From contig NW_003314365.1 of NCBI RefSeq assembly GCF_000143415.4, positions 319,679-383,678 of the forward strand: a DNA stretch of 64,000 bases, in the 5' to 3' direction. Below the pieces are notes generated by a model. The model saw only the letters and a program-made list of their open reading frames with translations. It ran no database searches and was not told the DNA's origin. Source of the stretch: Selaginella moellendorffii. Lineage: Eukaryota; Streptophyta; Lycopodiopsida; Selaginellales; Selaginellaceae. Shown piece after piece: positions 15,101 through 25,268 of the stretch (its first letter is position 1; each line of letters starts with the position of its first letter). Position numbers and translations under genes: made by a program.

Positions 15101-16221
15101 GAAAGACCTTGTGGACTTGCAGCCTCGTGGAGGGGACAGTGGAGGCGGGGTGAGAAGAGAGGACATCATTGAGCGTGTGGCGTCAGATATACTGTCCAAG
15201 CTTCCTGTGCCTTTTGATCTTCCTGTGTTGAAGAAAAGATTTGGAGTCCCTACGCCCGTGCAAGTAAGTCACGCCTGCTATTGTTTGTCAACTTCTTGGA
15301 TGCCTGCCCCAGGTTGTGCTTCTCCAAGAGATTGAGAGATGGAACAGGCTTATTACCAGCATGGCAGAGAGCCTTCGAAAGCTCAAGAAAGCACTTGCTG
15401 GAGAGATTGGGATGAGCAAAGACTTAGACGAGCTCTCAACGGCTTTGTTTAATGGGCAGCTTCCAAACATGTGGCGCAGGCTAACCTCTCAGGTATAGAT
15501 CAGTTTTATGAAATCCGTATTATTGATGTGTTGGTTAATGTTAATGCATTGGAAATTAAATAAAAAATAAAACACAGACAGAGAAGATGCTTGCAGCTTG
15601 GATTGTGTGGTTGTTGCGGCGAGATCAACAATACAAAAATTGGGCCGAGCACGGGGAGCCGAAAGTTATGTGGCTGTCGGGCCTCCAGATTCCCGAAACA
15701 TATATTGCTGCACTTGTTCAAACTGCGTGCAGGGACCGCGGTTGGCCACTAGACAAGTCCACTATCTACACTAAGGTTTTTGTTTATACCGTTTCCTTGC
15801 TTGTCATTTAAAGATGCTCCACAGGTGACCAAGTTCAAAAGCATTGACGAAGTCCCGGAGAAGCCCAAGCATGGATGCTATGTCACTGGCCTCTATCTGG
15901 AAGGCGCCAATTGGGATCTGGAAAAGTCTGTTCTCAAGCGACAGGTACTAGTCAATGCCAGTGGAAGAGAAGCGTTAACGTTGCTTGTCTCCCCAGGATC
16001 CAAAGCAGCTCGTTGTCGAGCTGCCAATATTGGAAATCATTCCCATGGAGGCCAGCAAGATCAAGCTTCAAAACACGTTTAGAACGCCTGTTTACGTCAC
16101 ACAGGCACGCCGAAACGCTATGGGCGTGGGACTCATCTTTGAAGCGGACTTGGCTACTGAGGAACACACGTCACATTGGGTTCTGCAAGGAGTTGCTCTG
16201 TCCATGAACATCGACCACTGA
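1..16221 (+). CDS. DNAH10: Axonemal inner-arm dynein heavy chain, DNAH10 type (I1/f beta), 5'-partial
   Basis: Motor subunit of the two-headed inner dynein arm I1/f; it hydrolyses ATP to slide outer-doublet microtubules in the sperm axoneme. The span holds several dozen exons with GT-AG introns of about 45-90 bases. Early exons are <1-12, 59-199, 249-412, 473-638, 704-878, 955-1049 and 1138-1212. The spliced reading gives the full family order: tail, linker, AAA1 (GPAGTGKT, 6333-6356; CFDEFNR, 6543-6563), AAA2 (GPTGGGKS, 7403-7426), AAA3 (GESGTAKT, 8764-8787), AAA4 (GVGGSGKKS, 10081-10107), stalk with microtubule-binding tip, AAA5, AAA6 and C-terminal domain. The stop is at 16219-16221. Residue matches to DNAH10 as I know it run through the tail as well as the motor, which separates it from other axonemal heavy chains. 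Splicing keeps phase wherever I checked, including places where a raw ORF seems to stop (7243-7302, 7538-7583, 12736-12789), so the gene looks functional. Only the 5' end is missing. Confidence 0.95.
6197..7320 (+). other. Dynein AAA1 module (main ATPase site)
   Basis: AAA1 is the principal ATP-hydrolysing site of dynein. The Walker A motif GPAGTGKT lies at 6333-6356. Walker B, CFDEFNR, lies at 6543-6563 and includes the catalytic glutamate. The sensor-1 region [17 protein letters not shown] starts at about 6735. The apparent stop at 6622 is inside an intron, and the stretch after 7242 is intron (GTACAT to TTACAG, 7243-7302) rather than a premature end. Confidence 0.9.
7303..10980 (+). other. 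Dynein AAA2-AAA4 modules
   Basis: AAA2 has P-loop GPTGGGKS (7403-7426) and the downstream stretch [16 protein letters not shown] (about 7883). AAA3 has GESGTAKT (8764-8787) and the acidic Walker [12 protein letters not shown] (about 9018). AAA4 has GVGGSGKKS (10081-10107) followed by LFTDAHV. AAA2-AAA4 bind nucleotide and regulate AAA1 in this family. All P-loop lysines and the AAA3 Walker B acids are present, so nothing suggests decay. Confidence 0.9.
10800..12147 (+). other. Dynein stalk coiled coil and microtubule-binding domain
   Basis: After AAA4 the spliced product becomes rich in Glu, Lys and Ala. The first stalk helix ends near [12 protein letters not shown] (about 11345). The compact tip (about 11444-11740) contains WKGAKAMM. 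The second helix returns through [17 protein letters not shown] and [11 protein letters not shown] to a GLGSEHERW stretch near 12042. This is the usual antiparallel stalk with the microtubule-binding domain at its tip. Confidence 0.88.
12207..16221 (+). other. Dynein AAA5, AAA6 and C-terminal domain
   Basis: AAA5 begins with the exon at about 12207 and includes [17 protein letters not shown] (about 12393). AAA6 follows from about 13328 ([16 protein letters not shown]). The C-terminal part carries [14 protein letters not shown] just before the TGA at 16219-16221. The signature [18 protein letters not shown] (about 15670) and the closing RNAMGVGL stretch are standard for the axonemal heavy-chain C-terminus. 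The gene ends at the expected family length. Confidence 0.9.
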
Positions 16222-16352
16222 TGGTGCCAAGGCCATTAAGCCACACAACGTTTGGAGTGCGGTACGTATGCAGCTGTCTGCTGTTGGCTGGGTAGATCAA
16301 TCCACTGCTTTCGCTGTTGCAAAGTACCAGTCCAGGAAGGGTGAAGCTGAAC

Positions 16353-17083
16353 TTAGGGTTTTACCTGAATTGGCAGGAAGAGCTTGTACTCGGGCGGCAG
16401 CATTTCCTCGGCATATATTCGGTCGCAGAAAAAGACCGAGCGGATTCTGCAGTTGGCAAACACCCTCACTCGGACGGTTTCCCTGTAGTTGGTACCGTAG
16501 GCAAGTCGGGTGCAGCCAGGAAGGTCGAAGTGCACCTGGTTCCACCCAACGTCCAAGGTGACAGGCATCAAGCACACGGACTGACCAACGCGAGTTGCTG
16601 TCTGCCAACAAAAGCCAACACATGTTTCGCATTCCAGCTCTGGGCATTTCTTACCCGGAAATTGGAGGCAATGAAGCGGCGGTGCTTGTTTTTGTCGTCA
16701 ATCACCTCGACTTCAAACATGAAGTAGCGCCTCATGTTCTTGACGATCATAACGAAAAAAGGGAGCCGGACGGCGAGAGAGTCAGAATTGTCCCGTGGAC
16801 AAGTGATGCCTGTCATCTGAACGTTCGCCCCCATAATCTCCACAACATAGGACTCAATGTCCTCGTCCCGGACGCTCTTAACGTCGCCATACGCACTTAT
16901 ACACCCCCACTCATTTCCCGTCAATCCATACACGAAGTGCTGCTCACCGTGCCTCTTCCACGACTGGAGAGGATTCTTCCCCCTGTAGTGGTGGCCAACC
17001 ACAGGTCAGCGCTCCACACAAGAAGCTCACCTTAGGCTGTACAAAATGGACAGGCATCCTGTCTGATAAGTATGTCTGAACAT
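16353..17083 (-). CDS. CFAP20: CFAP20/BUG22-like ciliary protein, three exons
   Basis: CFAP20 (BUG22) sits at the inner junction of axonemal doublet microtubules and tunes ciliary beating. I assembled three phase-consistent exons on the minus strand: 17083-17031, 16982-16655 and 16601-16353, total 630 bases, 209 residues plus stop. The family protein is about 193 residues. The start ATG at 17083-17081 gives MFRHTYQTGCLSILYSL, matching the family N-terminus. Later landmarks are ITCPRDN, LPFFVMIVKN, EVIDDKNKHRRFIASNF, DVGWNQVHFDL, YGTNYRETVRVRV and ANCRIRSVFF. An extra stretch of about 15 residues follows PLQSWKRHG (about 16960-16900); I found no phase-compatible intron to remove it. The sequence looks more diverged than the normally very conserved plant BUG22, so it could be a paralogue. 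It converges with the dynein gene, 131 bases apart. Confidence 0.88.
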
Positions 17084-17429
17084 CCTTTTCTTTCCTCTGT
17101 TTTGCACCAAACTCTTGGTATCCCCTTGCCTAAAGCCCTAAAACTAATGACACTGGGAATCGAACCTTGGCTTTATGCGTCTGGCTTGACGTAAGCTTCA
17201 CATGTTTTTTCAAACAGTACTTTAAAAAATCTTCGATCACCACCACCATCACGTGCTTATGTCTATAATATTATTTGGACTTTTACACTAGGTAGTTTAA
17301 AAGTTAATGTCACATTTGCAAAAACCAAATGCAACCGGAAAGTGGCCCAGGATTGTGCGACAGCACTTGTAGGACGACCTTGAAGAGCGACAGCAACAGC
17401 ATTGTTGTCCCGTCGCTCGCTTCCTCTTC

Positions 17430-17830
17430 CATCCATAGCAGCAGATTTCAATGGCAAAGTTCTTCTATAAACACATTGCTTGTTGCTTTGGACTTCCAGC
17501 AATTTTGGTGTTTGACCATGGTGGTGCTTTCATTGGAAGGGCAGTTGAATCCCTGGTGGTGGAACCTGACATCCAGGACGTCTGGAGCAGCAGCAAATAT
17601 CCCCAGTTCAATGGCCAAGTTGAGTCTTTTAACAATAAATTTTAGTTACCACCAGCATTTTGTGGGCGTTCCAATCCATGTACAAGAGCCAACACCTTTC
17701 TGGCTTCTCTTAAGAGGTTGCTTTATGACACGCAGCAGACCAACTCAGCAAGGAGCAACAGATTAAGGCAAGAGCTTAGGAGACTTTGGCACTGGAAAAA
17801 GAGAGACAAGAAGCTGCTAATAAACCCCAT
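17430..17830 (+). pseudogene. Retrotransposon integrase core fragment
   Basis: The 17451-17645 reading carries FGLPAILVFDHGGAF followed by KYPQFNGQVESFNN, the second Asp region and the Glu region of a DDE integrase (family pattern: FG-P--I--D-G--F, then YHPQ-NGQ-E). Only this piece remains and a stop follows at 17643-17645. Continuing homologous-looking text in other frames to about 17830 suggests frameshifts. No LTR or RT was found next to it. Confidence 0.6.
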
Positions 17831-19330
17831 ATAGCACTGTCCAAACAGCACATGACAAGCAGGATTTGAACATGCGATTTTCATGTACCTTAAGGACCTT
17901 AATCCAGAAGACAAGTTCTCTTCCCACTCGTTTGACCCATTCATCATCCAGTAACAAGGGTGTGAACCTTTCTAAGACTTTAAGAATAATTTGTTGCATT
18001 TAGCATCAAACACTTTGAATAAAAATCTCTAAAATAAAGAAAGAAAACGAAAAGAAAATTAATTAAGCCTTGAAGTTTATTCCACTGGCCCTGGTGTTGA
18101 AAGGAGGGCACCCTAAACCATCTAGTCTCTCTACTGTAATCAAACTCCATGCTAAATAGCTCCAAATGCATCACTCAAGTCCCATTTTGCTCTGGGCTTG
18201 GGCTTGGGCTGGATATTTAAGGAATGTCTCACTTTGGAGGATCAAGCGACTGTGGTGCAAAGAGTACCCATGGACTGCTTGCAAGAAAAGGTGACACAGC
18301 CCCAAAAATAGCTGACGTGATTTGCTGGAGAGAGAAGAGACTAAAAGAAAGAAACATTAGAACACAGAGAAAAGAAAAGTAGTAGCAGTGTGACTTTCTT
18401 GTCCATTTTTATTGCTAAGTTTTGTTGGAAGAACATATTTGCTGAAGTCATGGCCTTGTGTCCTAAAAATGGTGTGAAATGAAGGTGAAAAAACTAATGA
18501 AGTAGTTGGGGTATCAACAGCAATGCCACCTGGAAACTACTAAACACTAAATGATAGGAAATGACAGTGTAAAAAATGATGATATGAAAAGAACCTTGAG
18601 AAACTCTAAACTGTTGTTTTTTGAATGATTCTGTTGTAAGCTTCAGGGAGAAACGAGATCAATGCAGCCTTGAGGCCAGAACCCAGGCTAAAGAAAAGAA
18701 AGATCACACTGCCGCATGCCCCACAGTATTGATGAGAAGGAAGCACAAGTATCATTTGATTCAACTTGAAACTATAAGCAGTCAAGTTGGAAAGACTCAT
18801 GCCACTTTAAAATTAAACCTAAACTATATCAAGTTGACGTCACTTCTCTCCAGTTCGTATGTGGATAAGGATTATACAACATCACACAATTGCTTTTGGC
18901 CCTGTGGTGAAGAAGTCCATCACAACGAATTGATGGTCCTCCAAGATGGTGGAGAAATCGAACCAACATAATCAAATCCCCGTTTGAAGAGTTGCTGAAA
19001 AGAAGGCATGGGATGTAGCTCTTTGCAAAAGAAAGCATTCCGTGTGTAGATTGCTGTGTCCCGATGTATGGCTGGCAAGATTTGTTTAGCTATCACCTGC
19101 ACTGAAAAGCGTCCTAAAAAGTGAAAAAAACGAATGTCATGTCTGCTATGGATCGGAAGAGAAGGCTGCTGAGGCCGTGTGTATAGAGGGCCCCTCCAAG
19201 CAAGCAAAAATCAGGAACCTTTTGTTGCTTCTCTCGCAATAAAGCTGGTGGATAGAGAGGTAAACCAAGCTGATATACATATTTGAGTTTGGGTAGAGAA
19301 ACCCAGGAGTAGGCAAAAGCGCAGATAAGA
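17831..19330. other. Intergenic stretch without a supported gene
   Basis: AT-rich sequence with scattered short ORFs on both strands, none with recognisable motifs or phase-consistent splice partners. A 116-codon plus-strand ORF at 18621-18971 has no family features. Confidence 0.4.
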
Positions 19331-21686
19331 TATAGGTTGTGGAAATTTTTCTGACTCTGCTTGAAGGAAGAAGAGTGGTAATTAATCAATACTAGCTCAT
19401 AGCTGAAGCCAATGTTCCTGCTCAATTGTATGCTGAATCCACCAGAAAAGAGTAGGATCGGTAAAGGCAGCCATGGTCTGGCTCTGGCTGCAACACGAAG
19501 GCTATAGCTGCAGCACTTAGGCGGCCATGGCAGCAGCTTTACGAAGGCTGCAGCTCTAGCGCTAAAGCGGCCAAGGTGGAATGGACTTTCCTTGTAAAAG
19601 AGGTACAAAAGTGTATACCTTATGTTCTCTCTTGTAGGTGCATGATAAAATAGAAATAGCAAGATGGAAGATCTATTGCTCAGGGAAAGAAAGGTTCCAT
19701 GGTGAAGTTTGAAGCTCAAGCAACAATGCAAGCATGCAAAAGAAACCTTAAACACACGAAAAGAACAAAATAATTCATAGCATACTTGAAACAACCCATC
19801 AAAAGCAGTTGATTGACAAGCCGAAAGGACCAAGCAACTTGGGCCACTCTGATTTCACACATTTTATAAACCATTTGCACTTGTTTTTTTAGGTACTAAT
19901 CTATCTGGGAATCTTGAAGGAACTCTGTCCTTTAGCTTGCTAAGGGCTCTCCTTTTGCAAGCTTTCTAATTGCCATATAGTCTAATATAGATAATTCCAT
20001 ACTTTAGACTTTTGATAGCATCACGATTGTTAATAATAACATGTTCGAGCACCCATTTGATTCTCCATTCCCAATTTGCATAACCACCTTTGGTTATGTC
20101 TTTTGATTCCTATGGTTAGGCTCTATCTCTTTACTACTTACTTTTTGGCATTACGCCTTCTATTTAGTTATTCTCGTCCTATCTAAAAAGGTAGTTTTGC
20201 ACTTTCTACCATGCGTTAGCAAGTATTCTTAGGGATGAATTTACTCAATAACTTAAGGAGTGGTTTTTCAATTTGGATATGCTCACTGTGTAATCCCACA
20301 CACTGGGATTAATGTTGCTATGCATGGGCCTTTTTATGCCCATTGCTAGCGATGCCAAAATCCATTTTTGGCTTTATCCAATTTAAATAGATAAACTTTT
20401 CCTATCTCCGCAACCTTGGACGTTGGATAGCACCTCCTATCTATTATTCGCTAAGGACTTAGTCCCTTGGGCCTTATATAATGCCCTCATGATTCCAAAT
20501 ACCACTCTCTAATGTTTTAAAGTGTTTTGGTGTCTCAATAATGACCTTATTTGACAATGAGCATTTCCCTTTATGACATTGACTTATTATATCTTAACAT
20601 GAGTAATTTATTCCCCGGAGGGGTACATCTAACCTCCTTATCTGAATAAAAAGTCTTAGATAGTTAACTTTTACTAATCCAATCAATTATTTTGCATGGT
20701 TTGCTTAGTTTTCTCATAGTTATCAAGTCTTATAACTCATTGCTAGTGCTTCCACACCCTTATCATTATTTGGGTCACTACACTATAACCACATACCTTC
20801 CAATTTAGGCTATGCCATTCCTATTTCCATTCGAATTCCTTTGGTAAGGGGTTTTTTTTAAACCTATTAACTTGACCTCAAGGCATCACACTTTTGCATA
20901 TTTAGTGTCTCCACACTATTGGCTTTACAAATTTACCTTTATGACACTTCCCACTTGTGTTTAGATCTTTGCCAAGACCAAAGTAGTTATTTTGCATGCC
21001 AACTATTAGTTAGTACTACACCATAGTGTTCACATACAACTCTATGCCAAAGTTGTTTTTTTCCGGAAACACTTTTCCCATGACTTTAATATAACACATT
21101 CTGCCCTCAATGAGATACCCACTATTCTTATAGTTGGATCTTATGATCCTCCCTATCCTTTGTAGGGTACAACACACTCTAGTCCAAATGCTTCCACCAA
21201 TCCTTTAAGATCATTCCTTGACTCCACTCGAGTCATTTAGCTTTTTGAACTTTGCTAATTCGACGATCTATAAGGTCCTAGCCTCTTAGCTATTTTTGAG
21301 GTGCCAGTTCACTAAAATACATCTTCTTGTATTCCTATTCTACTCACAAAGACCATCTTTGCAAGTATTATTCCAACACTTAATTGTTTTTCATTTTCCA
21401 TGGGTTACCTTTGCCTCTTAAGACTATCCGTCCATATGATGAGAAATACCGACTCATCCTCTAAATACACCTTCCACTCCTTGGGTTTGTTCCAGCATTT
21501 ATAAAAAGTAACTCCGGCTACCATTTCAAAGACTTGTATCCTCTTCTGTATTTGACCTCCCACGGTTAATAATTTTGATTTTAAATTCATGAGCACCAGC
21601 CTCAACTATATGAGGATAATCTTGACTCCTTTATTGTTTTAGAGTCTCTATTTTTCCTGTATAGGTTGTGGAAATTTTTCTGACTC
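19331..21686. repeat. Segment bounded by an identical 27-bp direct repeat
   Basis: Positions 19331-19357 and 21660-21686 carry the same 27 bases, beginning TATAGGTTGTGG and ending TTCTGACTC. Between them lie a long minus-strand ORF (19114-19833 overlaps the left side) and a family-A repeat block. A perfect repeat of this length in old, diverged surroundings suggests either a recent recombination or insertion event or two copies of one element end. Confidence 0.55.
19850..21655 (-). repeat. Dispersed repeat family A, minus-oriented copy
   Basis: About 19880-20560 is the reverse complement of about 30140-30810, with landmarks such as the ATCCCACACACTGGGAT region and the stretch near AGCAAGTATTC. 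The part from 20870 onward is parallel to 37085-37850 (for example CATCACAC, then GTGTCTCCACAC). No coding potential is visible. It is probably part of a non-coding LTR element; its termini were not defined. Confidence 0.6.
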
Positions 21687-24195
21687 CAGTTGAAGACTGT
21701 CTACTTTCTTGCCACCATTTCCTAAATAGTATTTTAACTTTTGAAAATTGTTGTTCCCACACTATTTATCAAGAAGTTTATTTATCAATCTGGTCAATTG
21801 ATCACCACATACGGAAACATATGTGTCAGAAACCAAAATGAAGCTATGTAGTTGCAATGTTCTTGTTTGGACAAAGATTAGGTGGCGGCTGTGTTCCAGC
21901 AACATTCGATAGATGAGAGGCTCACCATCGTGGGTAGGAAATCCAAAAGCAAATAGATCTCTAAATTTCAATTCTTGAAGTAACTTTTCAAATCTCTCCC
22001 CATCAATCCTCTCTAATGGGTATATCACTATCTCTCTACTTTGAAAAGGGACACTATTTTCATTCTCCTAATACTCTCAAAAACAACTTCATCTACACTT
22101 AGAAAAATTTAGATTGTTCTTTAAATAGTTTAAAAGTTCTTTATGTAGTTTAAAATTCTTTTGATTAGATCCCACTCGCTCTCAGAGAGGGGAGGGGAGG
22201 CAGAAAAAAGGGATTTTTAGGCACTTCGCTCCACTCCAAAATAGGTCTATTGAAAGCAACACCAATAGCTCTTAGAAGAACACGAGCAGCGTGAGCAACG
22301 TAAGGAAGTGCTCGTAGTGTGTGAGTCTTGAATCTTTTAACTCTATGCTCCTTACCGCATCTACTTAATCAATAGTGCCTTCTGTATTCTTTGGAATAAG
22401 CCATAACAACCAAGAACACTAAAAAACCCTAAACAATAAAGAAAGAGGGTGGCTGTTGATCTACGTGGATTTGGTAATTCTTTCTCATGCAAGTATTGAA
22501 CTTGCGACCTCCAGTGAGGGCTACTGCTACTGCTGGTCCTGCTCTAGCAGCTATTGCTGTCGATGATGCTGCTGCTGCTGCTACTGCCCTCTCTCACGAT
22601 AGCATACTTGGCGTGGCTACTACACCCACTGCGGCTGCTGCTACCCTCTCCCGTGATAGCATACCTGGCGTGGCTGTTGTGCTGGTTGCTGCTACTGGTG
22701 CTCTGCCAGCTGTGCAGCTGTTGCTGCCAATGCTACTACTACTGCTGTTGCACTGGCTCTTGTTGTGCTGGCTGTTGCTACTGCTTTGTTTGCACTCGTT
22801 GAACCTACCACCATTTCCTAAATAGTGTTCTAACATTTAAAAATCATTATTCCCACATTGTTTATCGAGGAGTCCATTTATGAATTTGGTCAACTGATCA
22901 TCATATACGGAAGCATATATGTTAGAAACCAAAATGAAGCTGTATAGTCGCAATGTTTTTGTTTGAACAAAGATTAGGTGGTGGCCATGTTCCAGCAACA
23001 TTTGATAGATGAGAGGCTCACCATCATGAGCAACAAACAAATCTCAAGATTTCAACTCTTGAAGTAACTTTTTGAATCTCTCTCCATCAATCCTCTCTAA
23101 TGGGTATATTACTGTCTCTCCACTTTGAAAAGGGACACTATATCATTCTCCCAATACAACCGAAAACAACTTTATTTACACTCAGAAAATTTTTGACCAT
23201 TTTTAAAGTAGTTTAAAAGTTCTTTATGTAGTTTAAAACTCTCTTGATTAAATTCCGCTTGCTCTCAAAGAAGGGAGGTAGAGGAAAGGGATTTTTAAGC
23301 ACTTCGCTCCACTCCAAAATAGGTCTATGGAAAGTAGCACTAATAGCTCTTAGAAGAGCATGAGCAAGTGCTTGTAATATGCAAGTCTTGAATCTCTTAA
23401 CTCTATGTTCCTTACTGCGTCTGCTCAATTGATAGTGCCTTTTGTATTCTTTGGAATAAGCCCTAACAACCAAGAATATTGAAAAATTCTAAACAATAAA
23501 GAAACAACACCGCCTTTGATCTTAGGGTTGCATGGTTTTGGTAATTCTTTCTTATGCAAGCATTGAACCTACAACCTCTAGCGAGGGCTGCTGTTGCTCC
23601 TACTCTAGTTGCTACTACAGTTGTTGATGCTGCCCTCTCCTACGATAGCATACCTGGCGTGGCTGCTGCTGCTCTTGCTTTGTCTGTTGCTACTGCTACT
23701 CTTGCTCCGCCAGTTGCTGCAACTACTGCTGCCTTCTCTCGCGATAGCATACCTAGCATGGCTGTTGTGCTAGCTGCTACTGCTGCTGCTCTACCAGCTG
23801 TGTGGCTGCTGCTGCCAATGTTGCTATTGCTGCTGCTTGCCAGTTGCTACTGTGCTAGCTGCTGCTGCTGCTCTGCTTGTACTTGTTGAAGAATATCAAC
23901 TTTCCTGCCACCATTTCCTAAATAGTGTTCTAACTTTTGAAAATCGTTGTTCCCACACCATTCATTGAGGAGTCTATTTATCAATCTGGTCAATTGATCA
24001 CCATATATGGAAGCATATGTGTCAGAAACTAGAATGAAGTTGTATAGTCGCAATGTTTTTATTTGGACAAAGATTAGGTGGCGGCCATGTTCTAGCAATA
24101 TTCAATAGATGAGAGGCTCACCATTGTGGGAAAGAAATCTTCAAGTAAATAGATCTCTAGATTTTGACTCTTGAAATAACTTATGAAATCTCTCC
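21687..24195 (-). repeat. 1.1-kb tandem array with repeated minus-strand ORF pieces
   Basis: The same landmark (CCTAAATAGT) occurs near 21719, 22815 and 23918, so the unit is about 1.1 kb and there are roughly 2.3 copies. On the minus strand each copy encodes related text such as HDGEPLIYRMLLEH and GDQLTRLINKLLD (21762-22028; also 22837-23040 and 23847-24098). The first two units also contain a CAG/CTG-rich tract (22520-22800 and 23560-23885) that reads as Gln-rich on the minus strand. I do not recognise the protein. The copies have drifted in frame, so this looks like a decayed tandem duplication and not an active gene. Confidence 0.65.
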
Positions 24196-24211
24196 CCATC
24201 AATCCTCTCTG

Positions 24212-25252
24212 ATAGGCGCAAAATCTGCATATCCTAGAGCAACATCATCTCCCTTGACTTGGCACACTCTAGTGGCTTGGAAGTGGCTATTAACACAACT
24301 GTCCTTGTCGCGCATGTGACTTTGGGTATCGAAAGTTACCTGTCGACCAGTCCTTACGGACACTCTTACCTTACTGCCATGATGGCAAGAGGTCGGTATT
24401 GCTGGTCCCTTTATCAGTCCCTCTTGTGCTAGTGGAGTTAACTGGGCATTTAGAGTGTACTTAGACCGGACGAGCATAAGAATGGAATTCCTACGTGTTA
24501 TAAGCTAAGCATACTTAGCCCGGTAAGGAGTTCCAGTTTCGTTTTATCTTGCACTTGCTAGTGACAAGAACCCTCGCGTATTGAGATTAGTCCCTTAATA
24601 TCGCTACATGATAGCTTACCGTGTCTGCCAAACACCCTCACTATCATGCCCTTTGTGTTAGTCTCATTTTGGTCCCAAAAGCTATTTATGGAAAGTGTCC
24701 AGATTTGCTCGTTTGGCATATCTACGGAATGTAGAGATTGGCCTATACACAATGGTGTTCGTCCCGTGTCCAAATTCACAATCTAGGGACATTCCATATT
24801 TAATAAGTTTCGAGCTTATCCCAGAGACTAACTCCTGATACTAAGAGAGGCTTGGGGTGAAAGCCCAAACTGTGTTCCTCAAGGGGGGGGGGGGGGGGGG
24901 GGGCTGTGGGGGGTTCCAAATGTATAGTAGGGATAGTGGGTAGGTCGGGCATGGCCGACCAACCCGAGGCATAGTCTAGCTCCCGCTTGCGTGCCTGTCC
25001 TTGTTCTACATCCGGCTTGGGTCTAAGCCCAAGTTTCATTCCATGCTAACTGGTGGAGTACCTATATCCTCACGTTAGGCCACCGGTATGCCGAAATAGC
25101 ACCAGACTTTGTTTGGCTCCGTTTTGTGTGCTGGTCCTGGCATTGGGATGTTGGTTGCTCTAGGACTATTCCAAGTCACTCCGGGCTCCTGTCCCTTCAC
25201 TCCTTGGGCTGTACGCTCGGGAGTTGTATGCATGGCGTGAGGCATAGGGCCC
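24212..25252 (+). mobile_element. Truncated LTR, family B (sense +)
   Basis: This is the reverse complement of the LTR at 44177-45104: the AAGCTATTTATGGAAAGTGT and ATCTACGGAATGTAGAG regions match inverted. Homology stops near 25252, which corresponds to about 190 bases inside the other copy, so the LTR end is missing. The adjoining sequence is the recombinase gene, so the element or a deletion cut into that gene's upstream region. Confidence 0.65.
24883..24903 (+). repeat. Poly-G run of 21 bases
   Basis: An uninterrupted run of about 21 G within the family-B LTR. The related LTRs have a mixed C/T tract at the homologous spot (about 44685-44710) and a C run at 36298-36310 in the other orientation. 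The exact length may be a sequencing artefact. Confidence 0.8.
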
Positions 25253-25268
25253 AGAATTTTCCTTACAG

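Noticed and set aside
16317-16727. 136-codon plus-strand ORF downstream of the dynein
   Set aside because: It is the antisense shadow of the CFAP20-like exons, which have family motifs and phase-consistent splicing.
22487-22825. Ala/Leu-rich plus-strand ORFs over the CTG tracts (also 23554-23889)
   Set aside because: They are low-complexity readings of a trinucleotide tract; the conserved text of the repeat unit is on the minus strand.
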